DNA from: Lachnospiraceae bacterium UBA7481 | GTDB taxonomy: Bacteria; Bacillota; Clostridia; Lachnospirales; Lachnospiraceae | Length of the DNA stretch: 17,138 nucleotides | Assembly (NCBI GenBank): GCA_002478505.1 | Contig: DLOP01000080.1 | Coordinates: 8,477-25,614 of the forward strand | Direction: 5' to 3' | Shown here: piece after piece, positions 7,905-15,341 of the stretch | Layout of the letters: each line of letters begins with the position of its first letter | Position numbering within the stretch: the stretch's first letter is position 1 | Translations under genes and position numbers: made by a program | The notes under the pieces: model-generated | Told to the model about the DNA's origin: nothing | The model's database searches: none | The model's input: the letters and a program-made list of their open reading frames with translations, nothing else

Positions 7905-8557
7905 GAACTTTCCTCCAGCCGGTATCCCACACGGAATACTGTCTTGATCTGTTTATCCCAGTTCAGCTTTCTCCTGAGCCGCTGGATATGGGAATCCAGT
8001 GTGCGGGTATCCCCCATAAATTCCTCACCCCATACCTTTTCATACAGTCTGTCACGATACAGGGCAACACCCTTGTTCTGTACCAGCTCCACCAGTAAAT
8101 CAAATTCCTTAAATGTCAGTTCCACCACTTTCCCCGCTTGAGTGACAGTCCTTGACACCATGTCAATCTCTACACCCTCAAAGGATAGCTTTTTATTAAT
8201 CTTCCCATATCGCCTAAGCAGCGCCTCCACACGGGCAAGCAGCTCCCCTATCTGGAATGGCTTTACAATATAATCATCCGCTCCCAGCTTCAACCCGTGA
8301 ATACGGTCATTTACTGCACTTTTTGCTGTTATGAAAATCACAGGCGTCCCCAAAGGTTTAATATATTCCAGAAGTTCATACCCATCAATCTCCGGCAACA
8401 TGATGTCCAACAGGATCAAGTCAAACCCGCCTTTCTCAATATAATCCGCTCCGGTCATTCCATCATAAGCACAGACACATCTATACCCTTCAGCCGTCAA
8501 ATTTATCTTTATCAGATTTGCGATCGCCTCATCGTCTTCTACAATCAAAACATTCAT
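7901..8557 (-). CDS. OmpR/PhoB-family response regulator
   Basis: A 218-residue response regulator. The receiver domain has the acidic pair in IVEDDE, phosphoacceptor Asp51 in LILLDIMLP, Thr77 and Lys99 in DDYIVKPF. The C-terminal winged helix of OmpR type includes ELTFKEFDLLVELVQNKG and ends with LDSHIQRLRRKL followed by VFRVGYRLE. I prefer the ATG at 8557, seven bases after GGAGG, to a GTG at 8560 that would sit only four bases away. Its last codon overlaps the kinase start. Likely targets are its own operon and the ABC cassette downstream, inferred from gene order. Confidence 0.95.
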   Translation of the reverse strand: MNVLIVEDDEAIANLIKINLTAEGYRCVCAYDGMTGADYIEKGGFDLILLDIMLPEIDGYELLEYIKPLGTPVIFITAKSAVNDRIHGLKLGADDYIVKPFQIGELLARVEALLRRYGKINKKLSFEGVEIDMVSRTVTQAGKVVELTFKEFDLLVELVQNKGVALYRDRLYEKVWGEEFMGDTRTLDSHIQRLRRKLNWDKQIKTVFRVGYRLEESS

Positions 8558-8578
8558 CACAAAACCTCCAATATATTC

Positions 8579-8601
8579 ATTATAACAACAAGATGTGTCA
8601 A
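8579..8601 (-). promoter_or_regulatory. Possible promoter of the two-component operon
   Basis: On the minus strand a perfect TATAAT (8584-8579) lies 21 bases before the regulator start. A perfect TTGACA (8601-8596) is also present but only 11 bases from it, too close for a standard sigma-A promoter. So either the -35 is weak and activator-assisted, or TTGACA marks another element. Upstream, 8-base arms ATCTATCC and GGAAAGAT (with one mismatch) flank a 19-base gap. Confidence 0.35.
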
Positions 8602-8652
8602 AGTTGCGAATTTTTTATCTTTCCAGATCGCGTCGCATTTACCGGATAGATT

Positions 8653-9948
8653 TTAGATACAAAATGCAGCATAGAGCGGAATGGTCTTTTTGCCATCCTC
8701 GAATCCAAAATTTTTTGCAGAAATCTTGATAGCATAGTCCGGCTTGTAAGTTTCCATATAAACCTTTAGGCTCTTGGCTCTGGTGTTGTCAGCGGATTTG
8801 ACCTCAATGGGGATCAGCTTGCCGTCGCGCTGAATGACAAAATCAATTTCAGCCCCTCGCTCGGACTCCCAATAATAGGTATTATATCCGTTAATGCTAA
8901 GCTGCACATTCACATAGTTCTCAGCCATACCTCCCTTAAAATCGTTGATTTCCTCCACCATATAGAGAACATCGTTTGCAATTAAGTCTTTCTTGGCACA
9001 AAGCAGCCCCAAGTCCGACACATAAATCTTGAACGCATTAATATCCCGATAATTTTCCAAAGGCTTCCTAATCTGTTCTAACTTGTACACCTGCGATACG
9101 ATACCAGATAAGCAGAGCCATTCAATAGCATTCTCAAATTCCGAAGCCCGCCCGCCTTTCTTGATCAACTTATATTGAAAGCGGGTATGTTTCTGGGAAA
9201 GCTGCACGGTAATGCTGTCATAGGCAAGCCTTGTTTTCTTGATTTCGTTCAGGTTGTTATACTTGCTCATATCGTTTAAATAGCTTGTGAGAATGGTATC
9301 CTGTGTATGGCGTACAAGAATATAATCTTTGGTTTCAGCAAACTGCCGGACACACTCCGGCATACCACCCACAACAAGATACTGACGGTAGCGCTTCATT
9401 GCAGCATCGTGCAAAGCAGAGGGCATTGGCTTATCGGTCCGGAAGCACTTTTTGATTTGCTCCACCATAGTATCCTCGCCCAATGCAAGCATAAACTCCT
9501 CCATATCCATAGGATAAAGAGTTTTAATATCTACCTTTCCTACGGGGAAAGAAAATTTCGCTCTGTTGACCGCGACCCCAAGCAAGCTGCCTGCAACAAT
9601 GATATGATAATCGGGCGCATCCTCACAAAAGTATTTCAATGAAGTCAATGCCCGTTCGCAAAGCTGCACCTCATCAAATACAATCAATGTTTTTTCCCTT
9701 ACGATTGTCTGTCCTGCAATGTGTGACAAAATTGGTATTAGATAATCAGGACTAATATTTTCCTCAAAAGTTTCATTCAACTTGGGATTGGTTTCAAAAT
9801 TGAAATATGCTACATTCTCATAACAGGTGCGCCCAAACTCCAGAATGGAATAGGTCTTACCAACTTGCCTTGCGCCCTGCAAAATAAGGGGCTTACGGTG
9901 TTCACTCGCTTTCCACGCTTCTAAGAAGCTCATAATTTTTCTATACAT
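8653..9948 (-). CDS. AAA ATPase with C-terminal DUF4143 domain
   Basis: A 431-residue protein of the AAA_14/DUF4143 family. The N-terminal ATPase has Walker A GARQVGKT (25-32), Walker B LIVFDEVQ (88-95) and a sensor-like VAGSLLG (118-124). A helical middle part follows. The C-terminal DUF4143 region has a PD-(D/E)xK-like pattern: Glu367 and Asp369 in AEIDFVIQ, then a strand ending in Glu382-Val-Lys384. This suggests a nuclease-like fold, though activity is not established for the family. The ATG at 9948 follows AGGAGG. It stands alone: its own promoter upstream and the two-component promoter downstream, so it is probably not functionally tied to its neighbours. Such genes are common, mobile and often multicopy in Clostridia and Bacteroidetes. 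Confidence 0.92.
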   Translation of the reverse strand: MYRKIMSFLEAWKASEHRKPLILQGARQVGKTYSILEFGRTCYENVAYFNFETNPKLNETFEENISPDYLIPILSHIAGQTIVREKTLIVFDEVQLCERALTSLKYFCEDAPDYHIIVAGSLLGVAVNRAKFSFPVGKVDIKTLYPMDMEEFMLALGEDTMVEQIKKCFRTDKPMPSALHDAAMKRYRQYLVVGGMPECVRQFAETKDYILVRHTQDTILTSYLNDMSKYNNLNEIKKTRLAYDSITVQLSQKHTRFQYKLIKKGGRASEFENAIEWLCLSGIVSQVYKLEQIRKPLENYRDINAFKIYVSDLGLLCAKKDLIANDVLYMVEEINDFKGGMAENYVNVQLSINGYNTYYWESERGAEIDFVIQRDGKLIPIEVKSADNTRAKSLKVYMETYKPDYAIKISAKNFGFEDGKKTIPLYAAFCI

Positions 9949-10037
9949 ATTGCGATCCTCCTATGCTTGTTTTTCAAATAAAAATGCAATTTCTATGAAA
10001 AACAGAGAAACATCCTCATATTAAAGATTCTATACAC

Positions 10038-10066
10038 AGTATAGTATATTTTCGTGTAAAATTCAA
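10038..10066 (-). promoter_or_regulatory. Sigma-A-like promoter of the DUF4143 gene
   Basis: On the minus strand TTGAAT (10066-10061) and TATACT (10043-10038) are separated by exactly 17 bases. A second overlapping TATACT lies five bases earlier. The predicted leader to the ATG at 9948 is about 80 bases. No other candidate of this quality is seen nearby. Confidence 0.6.
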
Positions 10067-10246
10067 TTCATTTATTATTATATTTTGCATTAAATTACAT
10101 GAATATTTTTGAAAATATCGCAAAATATGACGCGAATATTTCATGAATAACAATATAAAACTCTCTGTCTTAGAATTTGAAATTTGTCAAAATAACTCCC
10201 GATGATTGCAGTAATGACATTGATATGCGGTGGAAAAACCCCTAAT
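10067..10246. other. AT-rich intergenic stretch with an imperfect dyad
   Basis: No gene is supported here on either strand. The stretch is strongly A+T rich. An imperfect dyad pairs CATGAATATT (10098-10107) with AATATTTCATG (10135-10145), allowing one bulged base; AAAATAT occurs twice between the arms. It lies just upstream of the promoter at 10038-10066 and could be an operator, but A+T-rich DNA gives such dyads by chance. Confidence 0.3.
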
Positions 10247-10249
10247 GCC

Positions 10250-10279
10250 AAAAAAGGAACCAGCATGTCTGCTGATTCC
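10250..10279 (-). terminator. Rho-independent terminator of the LytTR operon
   Basis: On the minus strand the 10-base arms GGAATCAGCA and TGCTGGTTCC (10279-10270 and 10265-10256) pair around a 4-base loop with one G-U pair, followed directly by six T. It lies 35 bases after the stop of the 170-residue protein and ends the operon of the regulator, kinase and that protein. Confidence 0.9.
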
Positions 10280-10313
10280 TGAAATTGCCATAACTTTATC
10301 CTCCTGATCTCAT

Positions 10314-10826
10314 TTAGACAGAAACTGAAATGCTTGAACCCTGTTCCCCAGAAACTGTTTCTCCAGTCTTTTTATAGGTCACAGACTCCTTTACAGAATC
10401 TGTATTTGTTGCATCGGAATCCGTACTATCCAGACCTGCGTTATCCTTTAACAGCACTTTCCCTTCCTCACTGATTTCCAGGAGGCATGACTCAGTCTCT
10501 TTGGTATCCATACTGGTATCCGCATTTCTGTTTTCTTCAATCTTCTTTTCCAGCTTTTCACGTTCTTCCCTACGTTTTTGGATAGCCTCTTCACGCTGCA
10601 ATTTTGCTTTTTCCCTTGCCTCCTTTGCATCTTCTGCCATTCCCTTGTCAGCTTCTACCTTATATCCCTCCGCTTTGTCAGAAAATTCACCGACATACCC
10701 CAATGCCCTTTCCATTGTCGCCGTATCGCCCCTACGCCTTGCTTCCTTAAAAACACGCATGGGGGTATTAGACAGATTCATATTTGTTCTTGCACCCACG
10801 AGACCTTCCATTGTCTTCGTATTCAT
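10314..10826 (-). CDS. 170-residue charged-helix protein, third gene of the LytTR operon
   Basis: A soluble, highly charged protein with no signal peptide or membrane segment. The N-terminal third is mixed and helical, then about 60-100 is a Lys/Glu/Arg/Gln-rich helix (for instance KLQREEAIQKRREEREK) that should form a coiled coil or single charged helix. A Thr/Ser/Asp-rich tail ends in GSSISVSV. I do not recognise the family. The start at 10826 follows AAGGAGG. It lies 92 bases after the kinase gene and before the terminator at 10250-10279, so it is cotranscribed with the LytTR pair. In build (body, charged helix, short alternating hydrophobic C-terminus) it resembles the proteins at 14560 and 15342, although I see no clear sequence homology. 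An output or target of the sensor system is inference. Confidence 0.8.
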   Translation of the reverse strand: MNTKTMEGLVGARTNMNLSNTPMRVFKEARRRGDTATMERALGYVGEFSDKAEGYKVEADKGMAEDAKEAREKAKLQREEAIQKRREEREKLEKKIEENRNADTSMDTKETESCLLEISEEGKVLLKDNAGLDSTDSDATNTDSVKESVTYKKTGETVSGEQGSSISVSV

Positions 10827-10918
10827 AGTACCGCCTCCTTATCATCACTTTTTTAAGAGCATATTAAGCCCTCATTTGTTCTTTCGGCGGCGTGAATATG
10901 CGATATTAGATGTATGTT

Positions 10919-12295
10919 TCAGACAGCCGTTTTGATGTCATGTGCGGCATCAGAAAGCGGTATTAAAATGGATATTGTGAAAACGCCTTTCTCAGCTTCA
11001 ATATTTAATACCCCATTATATCCACGTACTACATCGCCAACATTCAGAAGACCGATTCCATGTTCCTGCGAATCCCTCTTTTTTGCAAATCCGTTTACGT
11101 GGTTTTCTGATATATCCATACTGTTCTTTACTTCCAGCAGAAAACATTTCTTTACTGTTTTGGCATGAATATTGATAAAACGACACTCCCCTCTCTGCAT
11201 CCTTCCACACGCTTCCAATGCATTATCCAATATGTTTCCAAACAATACGCAAAGGTCAAACTCATTGATACATCTCTCCTTTGGCATCTGCACATCACAC
11301 TCCCATTTGATGTTTTCCTCTTCTGCCTGTTTCCGCTTCTGGTACAGAAGCGCATCCACCGCCTTATTCCCTGTTATATCCCCGATTGCATCCAGAACAA
11401 TGCCCTCCATATTTTTCAGATAGTCATCTATCTTCTCCCATTCTTTATTCCGGGACAGCGCTGACAGGGCAATGATATGGTTTTTCATGTCATGCCGCAG
11501 CCGTTCCGACTGTCTGTACTGCTCTGTCAACATTTTATATACCGCAATCTGCGAGTGGTACTGGCCGCTTTTCTCCTGTTCCAAATAAATACGGTTCATC
11601 CCAAACACATAAAATCCTGTTGCTGCAATAGACAAAAAATCCAAAACCAAAAATTCAGCAAAGCTGAAAAGCTGGTCATAATACAATCCCATGTTGCCCC
11701 CGCTCCTAACCATAATACCATTGCTCGCACCCAAGCTCGCCACATCATACATTGCAACAATCACAAGCAAAGGAACTGCCAATATGAGATACCACTTTCC
11801 CCGCTTGCCACAAAAAACAGGCTCAAGATGCTTTGACATCCAGCATACAGCCAATACAGCAAAACAATAGCCAGCACCACTGATTAATGCGCTTACCCAA
11901 TCTTTAGAAAATGGTTCGGGAATCTTTTTTACTATATGCAGAAAAAACAGTTCCAGACAAAATAAAAAAGAAGCACTGAAATCTGTTACCGTCCTTACAA
12001 CAACCATCAGCATGGATGCAGCAAAAATCCGTTTCTCCCTGTCAGACCGGAACAACAGCACCACCAATCCCATAAAGAATATAGGTTTCAACAATACAGT
12101 AAAAATATACAGACCGGAATACAACCGGCTCAAAATACAACTAAACAGCCAGCCAAAAATGGACAATATTAAAAACAGCCGTTCCCGCCTTTTTGAAGCC
12201 CCTAAAAATTTCTTACAAAATTTACCCGCTGCCCATAGATATCCCAGAAAGAATGGCGCTACGATCAAAACTGTACAGTCTAAGAGTTGTTTCAT
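10919..12295 (-). CDS. AgrC-like GHKL sensor histidine kinase
   Basis: A 458-residue kinase of the HPK10/AgrC type. About six hydrophobic segments fill residues 5-235, with no large extracytoplasmic domain, as in kinases that sense peptides in the membrane. The phosphoacceptor is His268 in ERLRHDMKNHI. The GHKL ATPase domain has the N-box NILDNALEA (354-362) and the G-box EHGIGLLNV (411-419). The start at 12295 overlaps the stop of the LytTR regulator as ATGA and has GGAGG upstream. No agrB or agrD homologue lies beside it, so the peptide, if there is one, is encoded elsewhere or the signal is different. It should phosphorylate the adjacent LytTR regulator. Confidence 0.93.
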   Translation of the reverse strand: MKQLLDCTVLIVAPFFLGYLWAAGKFCKKFLGASKRRERLFLILSIFGWLFSCILSRLYSGLYIFTVLLKPIFFMGLVVLLFRSDREKRIFAASMLMVVVRTVTDFSASFLFCLELFFLHIVKKIPEPFSKDWVSALISGAGYCFAVLAVCWMSKHLEPVFCGKRGKWYLILAVPLLVIVAMYDVASLGASNGIMVRSGGNMGLYYDQLFSFAEFLVLDFLSIAATGFYVFGMNRIYLEQEKSGQYHSQIAVYKMLTEQYRQSERLRHDMKNHIIALSALSRNKEWEKIDDYLKNMEGIVLDAIGDITGNKAVDALLYQKRKQAEEENIKWECDVQMPKERCINEFDLCVLFGNILDNALEACGRMQRGECRFINIHAKTVKKCFLLEVKNSMDISENHVNGFAKKRDSQEHGIGLLNVGDVVRGYNGVLNIEAEKGVFTISILIPLSDAAHDIKTAV

Positions 12296-13008
12296 AGAAT
12301 CCCTCCATTTTCCCGCATAACCTTAAGCACCGCTTGACAGAAATCTTCATATCTTCTTTTTGCGATCACAATATTTTCCCCGTTTTCCAGAATCACTTCC
12401 TGCCTGTTATACCCATCAACATATTTCAGATTTATAAGATAACTCTTATGGCATCTGAAAAAACCTTTATCCCGTAGTTTGTTCTCCAGCTCCCCTATCT
12501 GCTCATAATAAGTGAAAATACCTTCCGGTCCATGAACATCAACCATTCTCCCTTTTATCTCGAAATAGTATATAGCATCAAGAAATAACTTCTTTTTCTG
12601 CCTTTCCCTGCTGACAATGATAAATTCCTGCAAACGGCTTTCTGTTTTGAGAACAGCTTTTTGCAGTACACTTTTTAGTTTCCTGTCATCCACAGGTTTC
12701 AGCAGATATTGGAAAGCCTCCACGTCATATGCTTCATACACATATTCCCTGCTGGAAGACACAAAAACGAGTATCTTATCAGATGCCTTTTCGCGAAAGA
12801 TCTGTGCTGTTTTCATCCCATCCAGACCCTGCATAATGATATCAAGAAAAATAATATCAAAACTTTCCAGTGCCTGCAGCAATTCCCCGCCGCTTCGGAA
12901 CTGGCGAATTATGCATGGTATTTTCATATCTCCCAGAATTTCTTTGATTTTCCTTGCCATATTACAACATTCTATAACTTCATCATCACATACTGCTATT
13001 GACAGCAT
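12292..13008 (-). CDS. LytTR-family response regulator
   Basis: A 238-residue regulator. The receiver has CDDE (7-10), phosphoacceptor Asp56 in IIFLDIIM and Lys104 in YLLKPVD. The C-terminal LytTR DNA-binding domain (about 135-235) shows the usual order of strands and IYYFEIKGR, FFRCHKSYLINLKYVDGY and VIAKRRYEDF. I chose the ATG at 13008 because it follows AGGTGAT and gives the canonical receiver N-terminus; an in-frame extension to 13053 lacks support. It is first in an operon with the GHKL kinase (ATGA overlap). Paired LytTR-like boxes stand at its own promoter (13056-13087) and upstream of two nearby genes, which suggests autoregulation and a local regulon. Confidence 0.94.
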   Translation of the reverse strand: MLSIAVCDDEVIECCNMARKIKEILGDMKIPCIIRQFRSGGELLQALESFDIIFLDIIMQGLDGMKTAQIFREKASDKILVFVSSSREYVYEAYDVEAFQYLLKPVDDRKLKSVLQKAVLKTESRLQEFIIVSRERQKKKLFLDAIYYFEIKGRMVDVHGPEGIFTYYEQIGELENKLRDKGFFRCHKSYLINLKYVDGYNRQEVILENGENIVIAKRRYEDFCQAVLKVMRENGGIL

Positions 13009-13034
13009 TTTGATCACCTGCCTTATACGGGTAT

Positions 13035-13087
13035 ATCGTATATATCGACACAAACCTTAACAAAGTTTTATTAATGCCACGAACGGA
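13035..13087 (-). promoter_or_regulatory. Promoter of the LytTR operon with two possible LytTR boxes
   Basis: On the minus strand TTGTTA (13063-13058) and TACGAT (13040-13035) are spaced by 17 bases. TCCGTTCGT (13087-13079) fits all nine positions of the published LytTR half-site consensus [TA][AC][CA]GTTN[AG][TG]. TTTGTTAAG (13064-13056) fits seven and covers the -35. The gap between them is 14 bases, against the usual 12-13, so this pair is less regular than the two at 14503 and 16162. Confidence 0.5.
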
Positions 13088-13180
13088 CATTTCTATGTAA
13101 TAATCGTATATCAGCGGTATCAAAAAATTACAAAAAGAGGGACTCACCAGTCGCCCCTGTGAAGCAAACCGGGAATAATT

Positions 13181-13231
13181 AAAAAGCCGAGGAATGATAT
13201 TTATATACTATCATTCCCCGGTATCTTTTTT
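13181..13231. terminator. Strong, possibly bidirectional terminator
   Basis: Thirteen-base arms (13187-13199 and 13209-13221) pair around a 9-base loop with only one non-Watson-Crick position, which is G-U in one RNA strand. T runs follow on both strands: five T on the minus side (complement of 13181-13185) and six T on the plus side (13226-13231). It ends the transcript of the 13286-14350 gene and shields the LytTR operon. Confidence 0.85.
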
Positions 13232-13285
13232 ACACCCTTATGGACGCTTAGAAGCCGCTTTAAATACATAGTCGCCCAATGCATG

Positions 13286-14350
13286 TTATTTTTTCAGCCA
13301 TTGCATTAAACGTGCCATACTGTTATTTAACCAGTCATTAGTTAACTGGCTCTGATTTTGCAGACTCTCAAAAAATGACTGAATACTTGTGTATTTGGTA
13401 TTTTTGAAAATTTGGGGAAGTTCTGTCTTTTCTGTTTCTTCCTCCCATTTTTTATATTCCTTTACTGCGGCTTCACTGTTAGATTCCCCTTTTTCGTTTG
13501 TTGCATTTAATACTTTTGCCGCCCTTTTATGTAATTCCAAAAACTTTGCCCCGTACTTTTCGCCGTCCTTATGATTAATAATACTCAGGTTTAGTTCGTT
13601 GATCTCTTTGTATAAATCCGGGGCTTTTTCTTTCAGAATATCAATATCGTCTACCTGTCCGGCAGAATTCAACCCTTTTTCAATGTGGTAAGTAACCGTG
13701 CCGTCCTCTGCAACACTGCCATTCATACCGTACTTTGCAATGGTTTCCATAGCAGAAAGGAATTCCCCTGCCTGTTCTTTGTCTAAGTAATTTTCAGCTA
13801 AATATTTAGCTTCTTCCATACCAAAAGCAATCATACTTTTCCGTTCCTCTTCTGACATATCCGATACATTTCCCGGCAGAAGATAATTCTTGATAATCCC
13901 ATTAGCCGCTTTTACCACTTCTTCATCTGCTCCGGCAAGGCTGTTATACAACTTATCATTCGTCTGCACATTGGGTATTACCATACGGTGTGTATTCTCC
14001 CTGTGTACCACCGCACTGTCAAATGCTGCCTGTCTTTCTGCCTGCCGTGCCGCTTCTTCTTCAGTAAACGGTCTGTCTAAATAGCCTTTCCCGCCCTCTA
14101 TGAGCTTCGCCATTCCGTCCCCGGAAAATTCCACAATTACATCATCTCCATACTGCGAGCGGATGTCTTTCATTGCCTGCAATGTTTCTTCTCTGCTCAT
14201 TTTATCCATTACCTTATTACCGTGTTCATCGGTTGTGTTGAACTCATAGCGGACAAGTTTAGTTTTCCCTTTTTTGTCAGAACCATAATTTTGCAACTGC
14301 TCTGTTCCCTTGTAAAACTGCTCATAACCCTTATTAACACTGATTGACAT
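13286..14350 (-). CDS. Soluble 354-residue protein of unknown function (possibly DUF4885-like)
   Basis: A hydrophilic protein without signal peptide or membrane segments, beginning MSISVNKGYEQFYKGTEQL. The start at 14350 follows a perfect AAGGAGG. The first part has a small alpha/beta pattern with DVIVEFSGDGMAKL (about 73-86). A helical charged part follows (EEEAARQAERQAAF, about 96-110), then a mostly helical region. The end has aromatic and amphipathic residues (MARLMQWLKK). The family is uncertain; from memory it resembles DUF4885-type proteins of Firmicutes, with low certainty. It has its own promoter region with paired LytTR-like boxes (14503-14532), a structured leader of about 130 bases and a strong terminator, so it is transcribed alone and probably under LytTR control. 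Confidence 0.85.
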   Translation of the reverse strand: MSISVNKGYEQFYKGTEQLQNYGSDKKGKTKLVRYEFNTTDEHGNKVMDKMSREETLQAMKDIRSQYGDDVIVEFSGDGMAKLIEGGKGYLDRPFTEEEAARQAERQAAFDSAVVHRENTHRMVIPNVQTNDKLYNSLAGADEEVVKAANGIIKNYLLPGNVSDMSEEERKSMIAFGMEEAKYLAENYLDKEQAGEFLSAMETIAKYGMNGSVAEDGTVTYHIEKGLNSAGQVDDIDILKEKAPDLYKEINELNLSIINHKDGEKYGAKFLELHKRAAKVLNATNEKGESNSEAAVKEYKKWEEETEKTELPQIFKNTKYTSIQSFFESLQNQSQLTNDWLNNSMARLMQWLKK

Positions 14351-14422
14351 TACTTTAACCTCCTTGTTTTTAGAATTTGAAGTCCTTTTATTGTTGCTTC
14401 GGAAAGAAGTTCTTCCCTGGAC

Positions 14423-14460
14423 GAAAAGCAGGCCACATCACAGTCCGGCTTCTGCTTTTC
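14423..14460 (-). promoter_or_regulatory. Hairpin in the leader of the 13286-14350 gene
   Basis: On the minus strand perfect 9-base arms GAAAAGCAG and CTGCTTTTC (14460-14452 and 14431-14423) enclose a further GCC/GGC pairing (14449-14447 with 14434-14432) with a two-base bulge. It is not followed by a T run, so it is not a terminator. It lies about 75 bases before the start codon. A second small dyad (GGAAGAAC with TTCTTTCC) follows around 14401-14416. Function unknown; mRNA stability or translation control is possible. Confidence 0.5.
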
Positions 14461-14479
14461 TATCTCTACTTAATTTATC

Positions 14480-14532
14480 GGTATAAATTTTGTACATTTT
14501 TGCGAAATGTAGCGAAAGGTGGTTTGAATGTA
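14480..14532 (-). promoter_or_regulatory. Predicted LytTR-controlled promoter of the 13286-14350 gene
   Basis: On the minus strand TACATTCAA (14532-14524) and TACATTTCG (14511-14503) are direct repeats with exactly 12 bases between them, a 21-base period. They fit the LytTR half-site consensus except for A in place of the central G and one other base each. A -10-like TATACC (14485-14480) lies 17 bases after the second repeat, so that repeat occupies the -35 position. This is the layout expected for an activator-dependent promoter. Confidence 0.6.
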
Positions 14533-14559
14533 GTGAGAGAAAAAAACACTCCTTTTCTG

Positions 14560-15270
14560 TTATACCTTTAAGTCCATATTCGCACCTATAACTTCAGCTT
14601 CTTTGGAAGCAGCCGCAGTTTCTTCATTCTTTGCAATGACTACCACGCCATTTAATTTATCGCCAAACTGTTCCTTGCCCGTTTCTTCCATTTCTTCCCG
14701 CATATTTTCCTGCAATTTATCCAATTGTTCCTGCTTTTCTTCTTTCTGTTCCTTTAATTTTTCTTCCTGTTCCGCTTTTTCTTTCTTTTCTTTTAATTTT
14801 TCTTCCCGTTCCTCTGCAAACTCTTTCCACCCTTTCGTATCAGACACAACTGTCACTGATGCCTGCATGGTTACATTTCCTGTACTGTCTATACTCCAAC
14901 TCTCTGAATAATTCGTTAATCTTGCCCCGATAGTTCTTGCATTGGCTTGTGCGTTTTTAAGTCCTCTTTCATATCCCTCTTTGAAGAAAGACAGATTTTC
15001 TTCCAGTTCTTTTGCCTTTTCCGGATTCTTAGCACATTCCTTTAGGTAAGAGCCGGAGATTGCCACATTGCCATTCTTAACGCAGTCATAATTCTTCTGC
15101 AAATAAGAATAATAGTCTGATACGCTGTCCGTTCCGGATTTCTTCGTGTTCCCTGTCTGTACAGACGCAGCTTCCTTCGTTTCTGTTTTCTTTGCCGTTT
15201 CATTTTTTGATGTAGCATATGTACTCTCATACACACTGTTGTAGTTGTTTCCAATACCTGCTATAGCCAT
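14560..15270 (-). CDS. DUF6033-like charged-helix protein
   Basis: A 236-residue soluble protein beginning MAIAGIGNNYNSVYESTY. The start at 15270 is chosen for GGAGG eight bases upstream; longer in-frame starts have none. A Thr/Lys/Ser-rich N-terminal linker leads to a conserved domain (about 50-142) with DYYSYLQKNYDCV, SYLKECAKNPEKAKELEENL and SIDSTGNVTM. A Lys/Glu/Gln helix of about 55 residues follows, and the tail ends in VIGANMDLKV. The domain aligns by eye with the protein at 15342 (SKYLQEKY, FLKKCMNDPEKAKYLEENL, RIDANGNITG), so they are paralogues. I recall this as the DUF6033 type; function unknown. It lies 71 bases after its paralogue with no clear promoter between, so they are probably cotranscribed. 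Confidence 0.85.
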   Translation of the reverse strand: MAIAGIGNNYNSVYESTYATSKNETAKKTETKEAASVQTGNTKKSGTDSVSDYYSYLQKNYDCVKNGNVAISGSYLKECAKNPEKAKELEENLSFFKEGYERGLKNAQANARTIGARLTNYSESWSIDSTGNVTMQASVTVVSDTKGWKEFAEEREEKLKEKKEKAEQEEKLKEQKEEKQEQLDKLQENMREEMEETGKEQFGDKLNGVVVIAKNEETAAASKEAEVIGANMDLKV

Positions 15271-15341
15271 AATTTTGTCCTCCATTGTTATCAATGTTTT
15301 TTATTAGCAGTTTTCTGTCATTCAGAACCGCCTTATGCTCT

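Noticed and set aside
8558..8560. GTG as start of the OmpR-type regulator
   Set aside because: It is only four bases from GGAGG, while the ATG three bases later has the usual seven-base spacing.
8605..8643. Hairpin after the DUF4143 gene, considered as a terminator
   Set aside because: Arms contain a mismatch around a 19-base gap and are followed by an A run, not T, on the minus strand.
10184..10190. Consensus-like TTGACA on the minus strand in the AT-rich intergenic stretch
   Set aside because: No -10-like hexamer occurs 16-18 bases downstream; the promoter at 10038-10066 is better placed.
12617..13060. Plus-strand ORF of 147 codons opposite the LytTR regulator
   Set aside because: It is antisense to a gene with intact receiver and LytTR motifs, has low-complexity Ser/Ile-rich content and no recognisable domain; a shadow frame.
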